This document shows, piece after piece, positions 35,201-42,742 of a stretch of DNA of 64,000 nt. How positions within the stretch are numbered: position 1 is the stretch's first letter; every line of letters starts with the position of its first letter. The stretch comes from Candidatus Eisenbacteria bacterium. GTDB lineage: Bacteria; Orphanbacterota; Orphanbacteria; Orphanbacterales; Orphanbacteraceae. Below the pieces are notes generated by a model. That model worked only from the letters and a program-made list of their open reading frames with translations, was not told where the DNA came from and searched no databases. The stretch lies in contig JAFGGD010000008.1 in NCBI GenBank assembly GCA_016930695.1, positions 1 to 64,000 of the forward strand, given 5' to 3'. Both the position numbers and the translations under genes were made by a program.

Positions 35201-35286
35201 CCGGGACGAGCGGCGACAAGGACCGCACAGCATGCGATCAACGCGGGAAGAATCGCAGAGGGAAAGAGATCGCGGAATCGTGGCAC
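32242..35286 (-). CDS. Secreted CapA-type metallophosphoesterase-like protein with PKD and FlgD-like domains
   Basis: A 1014-residue exported multidomain protein. In order: signal peptide (about 1-32), a carbohydrate-binding-like beta sandwich (about 38-205), a PKD-like domain (FYCWDFGDG, about 235-300), a CapA/PgsA-type domain (about 305-640), a second beta sandwich (about 690-850) and the FlgD-like C-terminus (NPFNPRTIIE to KMVLLR). The CapA core shows NFVGDIFTGR, NLECSYTDRG, TLANNHIVDYGG, HSGDEYQ and NHHPHVLQGFE. CapA proteins belong to poly-gamma-glutamate synthesis systems, but capB/capC are absent, so this one may act on another surface polymer. The start is GTG after GGAGCGAACGAGCC. 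Confidence 0.83.
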   Translation of the reverse strand: MPRFRDLFPSAILPALIACCAVLVAARPGAAPPARGTSIEDFESGTVILAGYPGQDVQPDAWELTGEETWGGSAWALRLHGNTWKTESIDSAAVDSGTVWRVATLVERTGDMQAFGVGDGTNELLYTFAGADLPQGNEWWTVYQGAFPVGEWTAYLLPIGRDWMATYGYLPAIDRLFYINDDDGGSGGEIVFDEIADVTDDLPVAPSVTILRDVKSCKQLDEKRFRVGVQFHCAVVDPDSDTLFYCWDFGDGGGSGETDPYHEFLIEADYAYTVGLTVYDPDRLAGHDTCRVAVEPGEGDLPFTINFVGDIFTGRAYEYAGGIIETQGIEALFEPTLGIFGNAADLNVCNLECSYTDRGTPHPTKSVVFRSRPENIHGIRYAGVDLVTLANNHIVDYGGEGMAQTIDSLDAMGIAYSGAGANETYALRPVFRSMRGIRVAFLGQCNRCGRKWNYQPFLDAGACKPGFAYLVPHNLEQAIPYARDLADVVVIQLHSGDEYQTAPPERGGPPRIEASEIAADDPDFRFRVEPTLGERALRRMAIDLGADVVINHHPHVLQGFESYDGRLIAHSLGNFIFDLYYPETMPTIVLTLEIDDTGIIGYTFVPAWIDDTIPHPATGRLGREILDRMADYSRPMGALVAVDPEACRARIHLSRSAIDSTVSEATVSDTLVEEDGWFLSPPLEIEGRGNLSEVVAIETPSPTGWDVRWGREILWHGGFEEEGATLWEVNTSDEWITDSLFHSGKRCLALRRTSSSGGQTGTDLERHLPCDPEKEHSSSGLVRAENAGDPRVLARFYADRYSSSYMSSTQLADPFDGDCDWTRQWRNLETPAGADYFEVRCGQDPPSSGVGLAWFDDIRFIEWEPWTPAEGGAAVPSPNNHRFLQVRTSSSGIDSARVRYAETAYDAVSTETAAGTPPPPAAPFLRNAPNPFNPRTIIECVPPGRGTARASLAVYDIRGRRTALLFDGALTGGETSRFVWDGRDDRGRPAPSGVYLARMETAGGIFTRKMVLLR

Positions 35287-35342
35287 GGCTCGTTCGCTCC
35301 GGGGGGGAGGCGGGTCGCGGTCTTCGTCACGGGAGCGATCTC

Positions 35343-35348
35343 ATTATA
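35343..35348 (-). promoter_or_regulatory. -10 box of the CapA-type gene
   Basis: A perfect TATAAT on the minus strand lies 57 bases before the start codon; no clear -35 box is seen. Confidence 0.45.
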
Positions 35349-35440
35349 ACACGAACGCCGTCCCTTGGGCGCCCGGCGTGCATGGTATAGGATGGGAGCA
35401 AGTCGCCCGGAGGATTCCCCGCCGGGAAGAGGAGAACGTC

Positions 35441-36754
35441 ATGCGGCGCATCGTCCCCATCCCTCGTCTCGTTCCCCTGCTCCTCATCCTCCTGGCGCCC
35501 GTTCCGGCCGCCGCGGGGGAGGAGATCCTCCCCGATTTCGCTCGGCTCGCCGCGGCGGAGGAGGCGCGGGCGATCGAGGACCGGCAATGGTTCCACGCAC
35601 GGCCCGAACTGGCGGGACGGGAGTGGGAGACCCGGGCGGGTGTGAGGGAGAGACTGTCGGCGATCCCCGGCGTGGAGCTTGTGGAGGGGGATTGGGGGAC
35701 CGGCGTGGTCGCGATCCTGCGCGGCCTTTCCGCGAAGCCGCTGGTGGCGTGGCGGTCGGACATGGACGCCCTGCCGATCACGGAGACCACGGGGCTCCCC
35801 TTCGCGTCGACGCGAACCGACACCCTGCGCGGGAAGGAGACCGGGCTCAGTCACGCCTGCGGGCACGACCTGCACATGAGCATCACCCTCGGCGCCGCGC
35901 GGGTGTTGTCGGCGGCGCGAGACCGGATGCCCGGTTCGATCCTGTTCCTGTTCCAGCCGGCGGAGGAGACCGGGGACGGCGCGGCGGCGATGCTGGACGC
36001 GGGCGTCTTCGACGGCGAAAGGAAGCCGGCCTGCGTGTTCGCCCTGCACGATCACCCCACCCTGCGGACCGGGCGGATCGGCTCCTGTCCCGGCTGGGCG
36101 ACGGCGAACGTGGACGTGTTCCGTTTGGTCGTAAAGGGTTCGGGCGGTCACGGCGCCTATCCGCATCGGGCCGTCGATCCGGTCCTGCTCGCCTCGCGAA
36201 TGGTGACCGCCTTCCCCTCCATCATCGCCCGCGAGATCGACGTCAACCATCACGCCGTGATCTCCGTCGGGTCCATCGAGGGGGGGAACAAGAGCAGCGT
36301 GATCCCCGGCGAGGTGACGTTGACCGCCACCGTGCGGAGCCACGACGAAGAGACGCGGCTGGCGCTACGGGACAAAGTGGAGCGGACGGTGCGCGGACTC
36401 GCCGCGTCGGCGGGGGCGCCGGAGCCGGAGCTGGAGTACTTCTTCGGGACGCCGGCGGGGTACAACGACCCGAAACTCGTTGAGCGCGCCCGGGAGGTCT
36501 TTCGCCGCGTCGTCGGTCCGGAGAATGAAACGCTCTACCCGCCGGGCATGGGCGGCGAGGACTTCTCCCGTTTCGGCCGCGTCGTTCCCGGTTTCCAGTT
36601 TCGTCTCGGCGTCTCGCCGGAGGGTGGGGACGCGGGACCGCTCCACAGCTCCGGCTTCGACCCGGACGAGCGCGCCATCGCCATCGGCGTCCGGGTGGTC
36701 GCGGAGCTTCTCTGGGACCGGCTCATCGTCGAGAGCGAGTCCGGCGGCCTCTGA
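35441..36754 (+). CDS. M20-family (M20D) metal amidohydrolase, exported
   Basis: A 437-residue amidohydrolase of the hippurate hydrolase/IAA-amino-acid hydrolase group. An N-terminal signal peptide has the core LVPLLLILLAPVPAAAG. Metal-site motifs are ACGHDLHM (about 145), PAEETGDGAAAML (about 172), ALHDHP (about 203) and GGEDFSRF (about 370), with the dimerisation insert between. It cleaves N-acyl or peptide-like amide bonds; the actual substrate is unknown. The ATG was chosen after GAAGAGGAGAACGTC, while a long upstream open frame is a shadow of the divergent gene. Export is somewhat unusual for this family but the leader is convincing. Confidence 0.9.
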   Translation: MRRIVPIPRLVPLLLILLAPVPAAAGEEILPDFARLAAAEEARAIEDRQWFHARPELAGREWETRAGVRERLSAIPGVELVEGDWGTGVVAILRGLSAKPLVAWRSDMDALPITETTGLPFASTRTDTLRGKETGLSHACGHDLHMSITLGAARVLSAARDRMPGSILFLFQPAEETGDGAAAMLDAGVFDGERKPACVFALHDHPTLRTGRIGSCPGWATANVDVFRLVVKGSGGHGAYPHRAVDPVLLASRMVTAFPSIIAREIDVNHHAVISVGSIEGGNKSSVIPGEVTLTATVRSHDEETRLALRDKVERTVRGLAASAGAPEPELEYFFGTPAGYNDPKLVERAREVFRRVVGPENETLYPPGMGGEDFSRFGRVVPGFQFRLGVSPEGGDAGPLHSSGFDPDERAIAIGVRVVAELLWDRLIVESESGGL

Positions 36755-36843
36755 TTCCATCCGCCCGGTCCGATCCGGCCATGCGATCCTTTCTTTCCCC
36801 GCGGCGGCGGGGCTGCTAGAATCGATTCGGACGGGAGGCTTCC

Positions 36844-38490
36844 ATGACGGATGATCGTTTGATGCTCGTGATCCGGAGCGCCGGAACGGGGCCGAACCGC
36901 GTCCGCATCGAGCCGGGCCGGGCCTATACGGTGGGGCGCACGCCGGAGAACGAGATCGTTCTCGCCCATCCGGCGGTGTCGCGCCGCCATGCCCGTATCG
37001 AATGCGATGAGACGGGCTGCGTCGTCGAGGACCTGGGGAGCACCAACGGGACGCGGAAAGAGGACCGGGTACTCGCCGGCAGGGAGGCGCTCGTCCCGGG
37101 AGAGCGGCTCGAGATCGGCCCCTTCTCGGTCCTCCTGGAATGGGAGGAGACCAGCGGCGGCGTGCGCGTCGCCGATCTCGACTCGTCCACGACCATGGGG
37201 AGCATGCCGGTCGCGTCCATCATCGGATCGGGAGAGAAGACCGAACGGTCGGCGGCGGGCGCGGTGAGGCTCCTCGAGCGCCTCGACCGCGTGGGGGACG
37301 CGCTTCTGGCGGTCCACCCGATGGAGGACCTGCTCGAAAAGGTCGTCGATCTGGCCCGTGAGCTGACCCGGGCCGAGAGAGTGGCGCTCCTCCTGATCGA
37401 CGAGGAGGGGACGCTCGTCCCGCGCGCCTTCGACCAGGCCGGGCCGGGGGGAGACGAGGAGATTCTCGTCAGCCGCTCCATCGCTCTCTCGTCGATGGAG
37501 AGGCGCGAAGCGGTGCGAATCACCGACGCGCAGAGCGACTCCCGTTTCCGCGCCATGGAGAGCGTGGCGAACCTCCGCATACACTCCGCCATGTGCGCGC
37601 CCCTCTGGAACGGGAGCGAGGTGACCGGCATCCTCTACGCCGACGACCGCAACGCCTCCACGATTTTCAGCGACGAGGACCTGCAGCTGCTCACGCTGAT
37701 CGGCCACCTCGCGGCGGTCAAGATCCGCGAGACGCTGGCCCACGAGGAGCTGGAGAGGAAGAGGCTGCTCGAGGAGGAACTGAAGGTCGCCCACTCGATC
37801 CAGCAGAAGCTCCTCCCCGAGGGAGTCTTCGAGCGCGGCGAGTACCGGGTCGCCGGGAGGAACGTCCCTTCCCTGCAGGTGGGGGGGGATTACTTCGATT
37901 ATTTCGATGACGACAGAGGCCGCCTTTGGGTATGCATCGGCGACGTCTCCGGAAAGGGGATACCGGCGGCGCTTCTGATGTCCAGCGCCCAGGCGGGGTT
38001 CCGGGCGCAGGTGGAGGCGGGCCTTCCGCTGGAGGAAGTCGTGCCGCGCCTGAACCGGACGATCCATCGCGACACCGGCGGCGAGCGTTTCATCACCCTC
38101 GTCCTTCTCAGCCTCGACCCGGAAACCCACGAAATCCGCTACGTGAACGCCGGCCACAATCCGCCGGTTCTGCTCCGCGCGTCGGGGGAGCACGAGCTTC
38201 TCGAAGCGGGGGGCGTTTTCCTCGGTGCGTTCCCGGACCTCTCCTTCGAAACCGGCGAGGCGCGCCTCGAGCCGGGCGACGCCCTCTTCCTCTACAGCGA
38301 CGGCGTGACCGAGGCGTGGGGCGAGAACGAAGAGGAGTTCGGCGAGGATCGGATGATGGCGCTCCTCCGCGAGGGGAAGATGGATGATCCCTGTTGTTTC
38401 GTGGAGCGCGTCATCGCCGCCGTGCGCGCTTTTTCCAGCGGTCGCGCCCTCTCGGACGACGTGACGGCGGTCCTCCTCTGTCGCTCCTGA
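36844..38490 (+). CDS. FHA-GAF-PP2C serine phosphatase (RsbU type)
   Basis: A 548-residue soluble signalling protein. The FHA domain (about 8-105) has the phosphopeptide-binding residues in VGRTPENEIVLAHPAVSRRHA and GSTNGT. A GAF domain (about 150-300) includes RVALLLIDEEGTLVPRAF and MCAPLWNG. A coiled-coil linker (LAHEELERKRLLEEELKVAHSIQ) leads to the PP2C/SpoIIE domain (about 320-545) with GGDYFDYF, IGDVSGKGIPAALLMS, YSDGVTEAWG and SDDVTAVLL. The FHA domain implies an upstream Ser/Thr kinase partner, which is not in the window. It starts on ATG after GACGGGAGGCTTCC and is one of two RsbU-like phosphatases within 14 kb. Confidence 0.92.
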   Translation: MTDDRLMLVIRSAGTGPNRVRIEPGRAYTVGRTPENEIVLAHPAVSRRHARIECDETGCVVEDLGSTNGTRKEDRVLAGREALVPGERLEIGPFSVLLEWEETSGGVRVADLDSSTTMGSMPVASIIGSGEKTERSAAGAVRLLERLDRVGDALLAVHPMEDLLEKVVDLARELTRAERVALLLIDEEGTLVPRAFDQAGPGGDEEILVSRSIALSSMERREAVRITDAQSDSRFRAMESVANLRIHSAMCAPLWNGSEVTGILYADDRNASTIFSDEDLQLLTLIGHLAAVKIRETLAHEELERKRLLEEELKVAHSIQQKLLPEGVFERGEYRVAGRNVPSLQVGGDYFDYFDDDRGRLWVCIGDVSGKGIPAALLMSSAQAGFRAQVEAGLPLEEVVPRLNRTIHRDTGGERFITLVLLSLDPETHEIRYVNAGHNPPVLLRASGEHELLEAGGVFLGAFPDLSFETGEARLEPGDALFLYSDGVTEAWGENEEEFGEDRMMALLREGKMDDPCCFVERVIAAVRAFSSGRALSDDVTAVLLCRS

Positions 38491-38549
38491 TCGGTTCCAT
38501 GGTGGGAAAGCGAAAGGACTCCGCCGGCGATCCGGTTCGTTCCCTCCGC

Positions 38550-38578
38550 TTGCATCACCGCGCCGGGCGGCTTATGCT
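38550..38578 (+). promoter_or_regulatory. Predicted promoter of the GT-C cluster
   Basis: TTGCAT (38550-38555), 17 bases, TATGCT (38573-38578), 45 bases before the start codon. Confidence 0.45.
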
Positions 38579-38623
38579 CGGGCGTCGAGAAGGTCCCCAC
38601 GCCCCGAAAGGGATCGAGGTCCC

Positions 38624-39937
38624 ATGGCGCGAATGAACGAACAGGGCGGCGTCCTCGCCGCGCTCCGGGAGGACCGGGCGCTTCGCGCGGTTCTGCTGCT
38701 CTGCCTGACCCTCCGCCTTCTCTACTCCTTTGCGGTCTTCCCAATAATCGGTGAACGGTTGATGTGGAAAGGGGTGGACGACAAGTACGACGAGATCGCC
38801 CGCAACCTTCTCCAAGGCGAGGGATACGTCATCCGCGCGGGGGATGCGCCGAACCTGATCACGCCGCCGGGGTACGTGTATTTTCTCGCGCTCCTCTACC
38901 GGCTCACCGGAGCGGAGGTGAACGAGGGGGTCCGGGTGCGGATCCTGCAGCCGCTCCTCGACACCGCCACCTGTTTTCTCGTCTTCCTGCTCGGCGCGCT
39001 CGTCTTCCGGAGGCGCGGCCTGGCGATTCTCGCGGCGCTCGGCTGGGCGCTCTATCCGCAGGCGATCGTCTACACCGCGCGGGTGGCGCCGGAGTCGCTT
39101 TTCATCCTTCTTCTCACCGGGATGATGTATACCCTTGCCCGCTACCGCGCCGCGGGGCGGACCGCCGATCTCGTGCTCTGCGGCCTCCTCTGGGCGGCGG
39201 CGGCGCTGGTCAAGGAGAAGGTGATCCTGCTTCCCCCTCTGCTGATCCTTCTCGCCCTTCCGGGAATGGGCGCCGGTCTCCGGCGGCGGGGGGCGCGGAC
39301 CCTCCTCCTCCTCCTCGCGATGGCGGCGCCGCTCACCCCCTGGCTCGCCCGGCAGTACGCGGTCACCGGGATGATCGTGCCGATCACCATGCGTTCCGGA
39401 AGGGCGCTGAACCAGGGGATGAACGAGAGTTTCGCCGGGGCGGACCGGTGGGTGGAGGAGCTGCCGGATCGGTTGAAGGAGAATGAGCGCCGGGAGCGGG
39501 AGCGGGCGGAGGCGGCGCTCGGCGAGGAGGAGCGGCTGGAACGCGCCCGCGCCGGCGCGCGGGACGAGCGTGGGCTGATCGGCAAAGCCCTCGCCCGGAT
39601 CGCCGGCGATCCCGGCGCCTTCGCCCGCGCCTTTCTGGTGAAATCCGCCGCGTTCTGGTACTACGGGCAGCCCCGGGTGATCTGGGGGAACGTGGCGATC
39701 CAGATCCCCCTGCTGTTGCTGGCGATCGGCGGCTACGTCCGGGGGTGGCGGCGGTACGATTTGAAGCCTTTTCTGGCCGTTACGGTTTATTTCGTGGTCG
39801 TTCATGCATTGACGATCGTGAGGATGCGTTACTCCCTCCCGATCATGCCGGAGACGATGCTCGTGGCCGTCTCGCTCGTCCTGTCGCTCCGGGGCGGCCG
39901 GGAAGGGCCGGAGGCGACGGCGCCGCGGCGGGGGTGA
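38624..39937 (+). CDS. GT-C/GT39-type membrane glycosyltransferase
   Basis: A 437-residue polytopic membrane protein resembling family 39 (ArnT/PMT-like) transferases that use polyprenyl-phosphate sugars. After TM1 (about 22-40) the first loop has KYDEIARNLLQGEGYVI and ITPPGYVYFLAL, the usual acidic-residue and PPGY-type region of the family. About eight to ten further helices follow, interrupted by a charged helical loop (about 275-325, rich in ERRERERAEAALGEEERLE). The C-terminus has the YFVVVHALTIVRMRYSLPIMP pattern common in these enzymes. The start is ATG; an ATG nine bases on is possible. The acceptor is unknown. Confidence 0.8.
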   Translation: MARMNEQGGVLAALREDRALRAVLLLCLTLRLLYSFAVFPIIGERLMWKGVDDKYDEIARNLLQGEGYVIRAGDAPNLITPPGYVYFLALLYRLTGAEVNEGVRVRILQPLLDTATCFLVFLLGALVFRRRGLAILAALGWALYPQAIVYTARVAPESLFILLLTGMMYTLARYRAAGRTADLVLCGLLWAAAALVKEKVILLPPLLILLALPGMGAGLRRRGARTLLLLLAMAAPLTPWLARQYAVTGMIVPITMRSGRALNQGMNESFAGADRWVEELPDRLKENERRERERAEAALGEEERLERARAGARDERGLIGKALARIAGDPGAFARAFLVKSAAFWYYGQPRVIWGNVAIQIPLLLLAIGGYVRGWRRYDLKPFLAVTVYFVVVHALTIVRMRYSLPIMPETMLVAVSLVLSLRGGREGPEATAPRRG

Positions 39938-39956
39938 CGTCCGGAGCGGAGGGGCC

Positions 39957-40055
39957 GTGCGAGAAGAAGCGGTGAAGAAGACTTGGATCGCCGCTTGGAT
40001 GGTTTTCGTCCTGGCCTGGTACCTCGTCTATTGCCTGCGAAACAGGCTCCTCTGA
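39957..40055 (+). CDS. Small single-pass membrane protein, 32 residues
   Basis: A short reading frame, GTG to TGA, between two GT-C genes (19-base gap before, 15 after). It encodes VREEAVKKTWIAAWMV followed by FVLAWYLVYCLRNRLL: a charged N-terminus, a hydrophobic helix of about 17 residues rich in Trp, Tyr, Phe and Leu, and a basic end. GGAGCGGAGGGG precedes the GTG; an inner GTG at 39972 is an alternative start. Hydrophobic stretch, ribosome site and snug operon position argue for a real gene, possibly an accessory subunit of the neighbouring transferases. I do not recognise a family. Confidence 0.6.
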   Translation: MREEAVKKTWIAAWMVFVLAWYLVYCLRNRLL

Positions 40056-40070
40056 GACAACGGGAGGGGG

Positions 40071-41936
40071 ATGGGCCGAACCATGTGGGATCCCCTTCTC
40101 TTTCTCTGGACCGCGGCCGCCTGCTGGGGCTCGGGGAGCTTCTTCTTGCGGCGCCTGGGCGTGGAGCCCCCCACCTTTCTTCACCGCGTTCTTTTCTCCG
40201 CCGGGCTCGGATTCGTTCTTCTCTCTTACGGGGTCCTCGCCCTCGCCGTCGTCGGTGAGCTGCGGTCCGCCGCGGTTCTCGTCCTTCTCGCGGCGCAGAC
40301 TCTCCTGGGGATGGCGGAGGGCGGGCCGCTCCTCGGCGGGACGCGCGCCTTCCTTCGCGGACGATGGGCCCGGGACCCTGTGGTGCGCGCCGCCCTGGTG
40401 ATCGCCGCGCTCTGCTCGCTCTTCATACTCGCCGGCGCCCTCGCGCCGCCGGACGAGAGCGACGCCCTGACCTATCATCTCCCCGTCGCCCGGGCGTACG
40501 CCGACGGGCATCGTCTCGCCGACCTGACCGGGGTTATCCGCTATTCCGTCTTCCCCCAGGGGATGGAGATGCTCTTCGCCGTCGGTTTTTCCCTCGGCGA
40601 AGGACCGGTGTTCGCGTCGCTTCTCAGCGCCCTCTTCGGGGCGCTTCTGGCGATCACCGCGGGAGCGCTGACACGGGAGCTGACCGGGAATGCCCGGTGG
40701 GCCGCCGTCGCCGCCGTCCTCTTCTACTCCTTCCCGTCGGTGGGCGTCTTCTCGGCGCAGCCGCTGGTCGACGCGCCGCTCGCCTTCTACGTGGTGCTCG
40801 GCCTTCTGGCCGCGCTCCGCTGGGACGAGAATCGACGCGTCGCTTGGGCCGTGCTCCTCTCCCTCTACTGCGGATTCGCTTTTGCCATAAAATATACGGG
40901 CGCGGTCACGGTGTTTCTCCCGGCGGCGCTTCTCCTGTCCCGCCGTTTCTCCCGGGAGAGCCTGCGGATCGCGCCGGTTTTCCTCCCCGTCTTCGCCGTT
41001 CTCGCCGTTCCGTGGCTCGTCCGGAACGCCCTCTTTACGGGGAATCCGGTCTCCCCCTTCCTGAACGGTTTCTTCCACGGTTCGAACCTGGACCCCTTTA
41101 CCGAAGGGGCGCTCCGGGAACACCTCGCCTCTCTCTCCCGCCACGCCGTGCGCGAGGAACTCGCCTTCCTGCGCGATTTTTTTTTCCTTCACTCCCCGGC
41201 GCCGCTTCTCCTGCTCCCCCTGCCGTTTCTGTATCGGAGAAGGCCGGGACGGCCGCTCGCCCTCGCCCTCGGCTACGGGATTCTCCTCTATGCGGTGTTC
41301 GACCTGTTTCTCCCGAAACAGTGGCGCTTTTTCCTGGCGCCGCTCGCGCTCGTGACGGCATCGTCCTTCGCCGCCCTTCCCCTTCTCGGTTCGGGGAAGA
41401 GCCGTCTCCGCGGCGCCTTTCTCGCCTTCGCCATCGGGAACGCCCTCCTTCCCAACGGGGCGATCACCGCGCGGCAGGCGAGAAAGCTCCCCGTTCTCTA
41501 CGGCGCGGAAACGAGGCGCGACTACCTCGCGCGACGCCTGGACAACCACGCCGCCGCGGAGTACGCGCGACGGGAGCTGCCGCGCGACGCCCGGATCCTC
41601 TCGCTGAACGACAACCGGCGTTTCTATTTTGAGCGTGAAGTGATTGTCGCGACCGAGAGCCCGCGCGGCGCCTTCGCCTACACGGCCCGGAGCGGAGAGG
41701 AGGCGGTCCGCAGGATGCGCGAAGAGAAAATGACCCATCTCCTGGTCAACGGGAATCCATACTGGGAAGAGCGGCGCCGTCCGAGCGTTCTCCTCGGAGA
41801 AGAAACACTCCGGCGCTTCTTCATTCCCGTTTTCGAGAAGAGCGGCGTGACCCTCTATGCCCTTCGCGCCGGCGCCGTCCCGACCGTGGAAGGGGGGCGG
41901 GCCGCGGAGACGACCACGAAACCTCCCTCTCCGTAA
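40071..41936 (+). CDS. Large GT-C-like polytopic membrane protein
   Basis: A 621-residue membrane protein with about 11-13 hydrophobic helices across residues 5-470 and a soluble C-terminal part (about 480-621). The loop PPDESDALTYHLPVARAYADGH (about 125) has the acidic residue and YH-x-P pattern of GT-C glycosyltransferases, followed by YSVFPQGMEMLFA. The soluble end (ARRELPRDARILSLNDNRRFY, then THLLVNG) resembles the C-terminal domain of such proteins. The ATG at 40071 follows GGGAGGGGG closely. The last 82 bases overlap the opposing methyltransferase gene. It is probably the third gene of a transcript with the GT39-like gene and the micro-gene. Confidence 0.75.
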   Translation: MGRTMWDPLLFLWTAAACWGSGSFFLRRLGVEPPTFLHRVLFSAGLGFVLLSYGVLALAVVGELRSAAVLVLLAAQTLLGMAEGGPLLGGTRAFLRGRWARDPVVRAALVIAALCSLFILAGALAPPDESDALTYHLPVARAYADGHRLADLTGVIRYSVFPQGMEMLFAVGFSLGEGPVFASLLSALFGALLAITAGALTRELTGNARWAAVAAVLFYSFPSVGVFSAQPLVDAPLAFYVVLGLLAALRWDENRRVAWAVLLSLYCGFAFAIKYTGAVTVFLPAALLLSRRFSRESLRIAPVFLPVFAVLAVPWLVRNALFTGNPVSPFLNGFFHGSNLDPFTEGALREHLASLSRHAVREELAFLRDFFFLHSPAPLLLLPLPFLYRRRPGRPLALALGYGILLYAVFDLFLPKQWRFFLAPLALVTASSFAALPLLGSGKSRLRGAFLAFAIGNALLPNGAITARQARKLPVLYGAETRRDYLARRLDNHAAAEYARRELPRDARILSLNDNRRFYFEREVIVATESPRGAFAYTARSGEEAVRRMREEKMTHLLVNGNPYWEERRRPSVLLGEETLRRFFIPVFEKSGVTLYALRAGAVPTVEGGRAAETTTKPPSP

Positions 41937-42517
41937 CCTTCCCGGATCTCCCCCTCGGTTTCCGGGTCGTCGAAAAGGGTCTGCCGGACCGCGCCGACGA
42001 GGAAGCCCGCGCCGAGGACCAGATCGATCGCCTCGCCGGCGGAGAGGAAGCGCGCCTCACGATAGAAGAGGTGCTTTTTCCGCGATGCGTCTCTTCGGCG
42101 GCCGGCGGGGGAGTCGCGGTCGAGAAGGCCGAGCGCGAGGGCGCCGCCGGGGCGGAGGACGCGCCGCGCTTCGACGAGCAGGGCGGCCGGATCGCGGGCG
42201 AAACAGAGGACGGTGACGATCAGCGCCCTGTCGAAGACGCCGCTCCGGAAGGGAAGGGACTCGCCCCGGCCGAGGACGACCGACACGCCGCGCCGGCGGG
42301 CGGCGGCGGCCATCGCCGGCGACGGATCGACGCCGAAGGGAACGCCGAGCGCGGCGGCGAACCGTCCGGTGCCGGCGCCGATCTCCAGCCCTCGGCCGGC
42401 GGCGGGGAAGAGGCGGGCGATCGTCTCCCTCTCGGCGCGGAAGATCTCCCGGCGCCGGTCGAACCACCCGTCGTACTCCTCCGCGTGCCTCTCGAAGGGG
42501 GAACCGGACCCTCTCAT
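41855..42517 (-). CDS. Class I SAM-dependent methyltransferase
   Basis: A 220-residue Rossmann methyltransferase of the UbiE/BioC-like type. It opens with FERHAEEYDGWFDRRREIF. Motif I is GLEIGAGTGRFAAALG (about 46-61), followed by VDPSPAMAAAARRRG, the SLPFRSGVFDRALIVTVLCF post-motif II and LRPGGALALGLLDRDS. The small-molecule acceptor is not apparent. The ATG follows GGGAGGAGCGAG; upstream open sequence is Arg-rich noise. Its 3' end overlaps the convergent GT-C gene by 82 bases, and both frames look genuinely coding up to their stops. Confidence 0.85.
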   Translation of the reverse strand: MRGSGSPFERHAEEYDGWFDRRREIFRAERETIARLFPAAGRGLEIGAGTGRFAAALGVPFGVDPSPAMAAAARRRGVSVVLGRGESLPFRSGVFDRALIVTVLCFARDPAALLVEARRVLRPGGALALGLLDRDSPAGRRRDASRKKHLFYREARFLSAGEAIDLVLGAGFLVGAVRQTLFDDPETEGEIREGYGEGGFVVVSAARPPSTVGTAPARRA

Positions 42518-42604
42518 CTCGCTCCTCCCGCGGTACGGCCGCTCCGCCGCCGCGCGCCTCCATTGTAACCGATCGGCGCGCCGGCGCCTCGCGAGACGCA
42601 CCCC

Positions 42605-42633
42605 TTGACACCCCGGCCGCCTTCCCGTTTAAT
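42605..42633 (+). promoter_or_regulatory. Promoter of sdhCAB
   Basis: TTGACA (42605-42610), exactly 17 bases, TTTAAT (42628-42633). This is the most consensus-like promoter in the window, about 110 bases before sdhC. Confidence 0.75.
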
Positions 42634-42742
42634 GAATGGCCGGATAAGGACTTCCGGTCATGTTGCTCGATGCGCGGACCGGGCCATCCCCGGCGCCCGG
42701 CGGTTGTTTTCGACTCGCCACCTATCGGAAACGGAGACGTCT

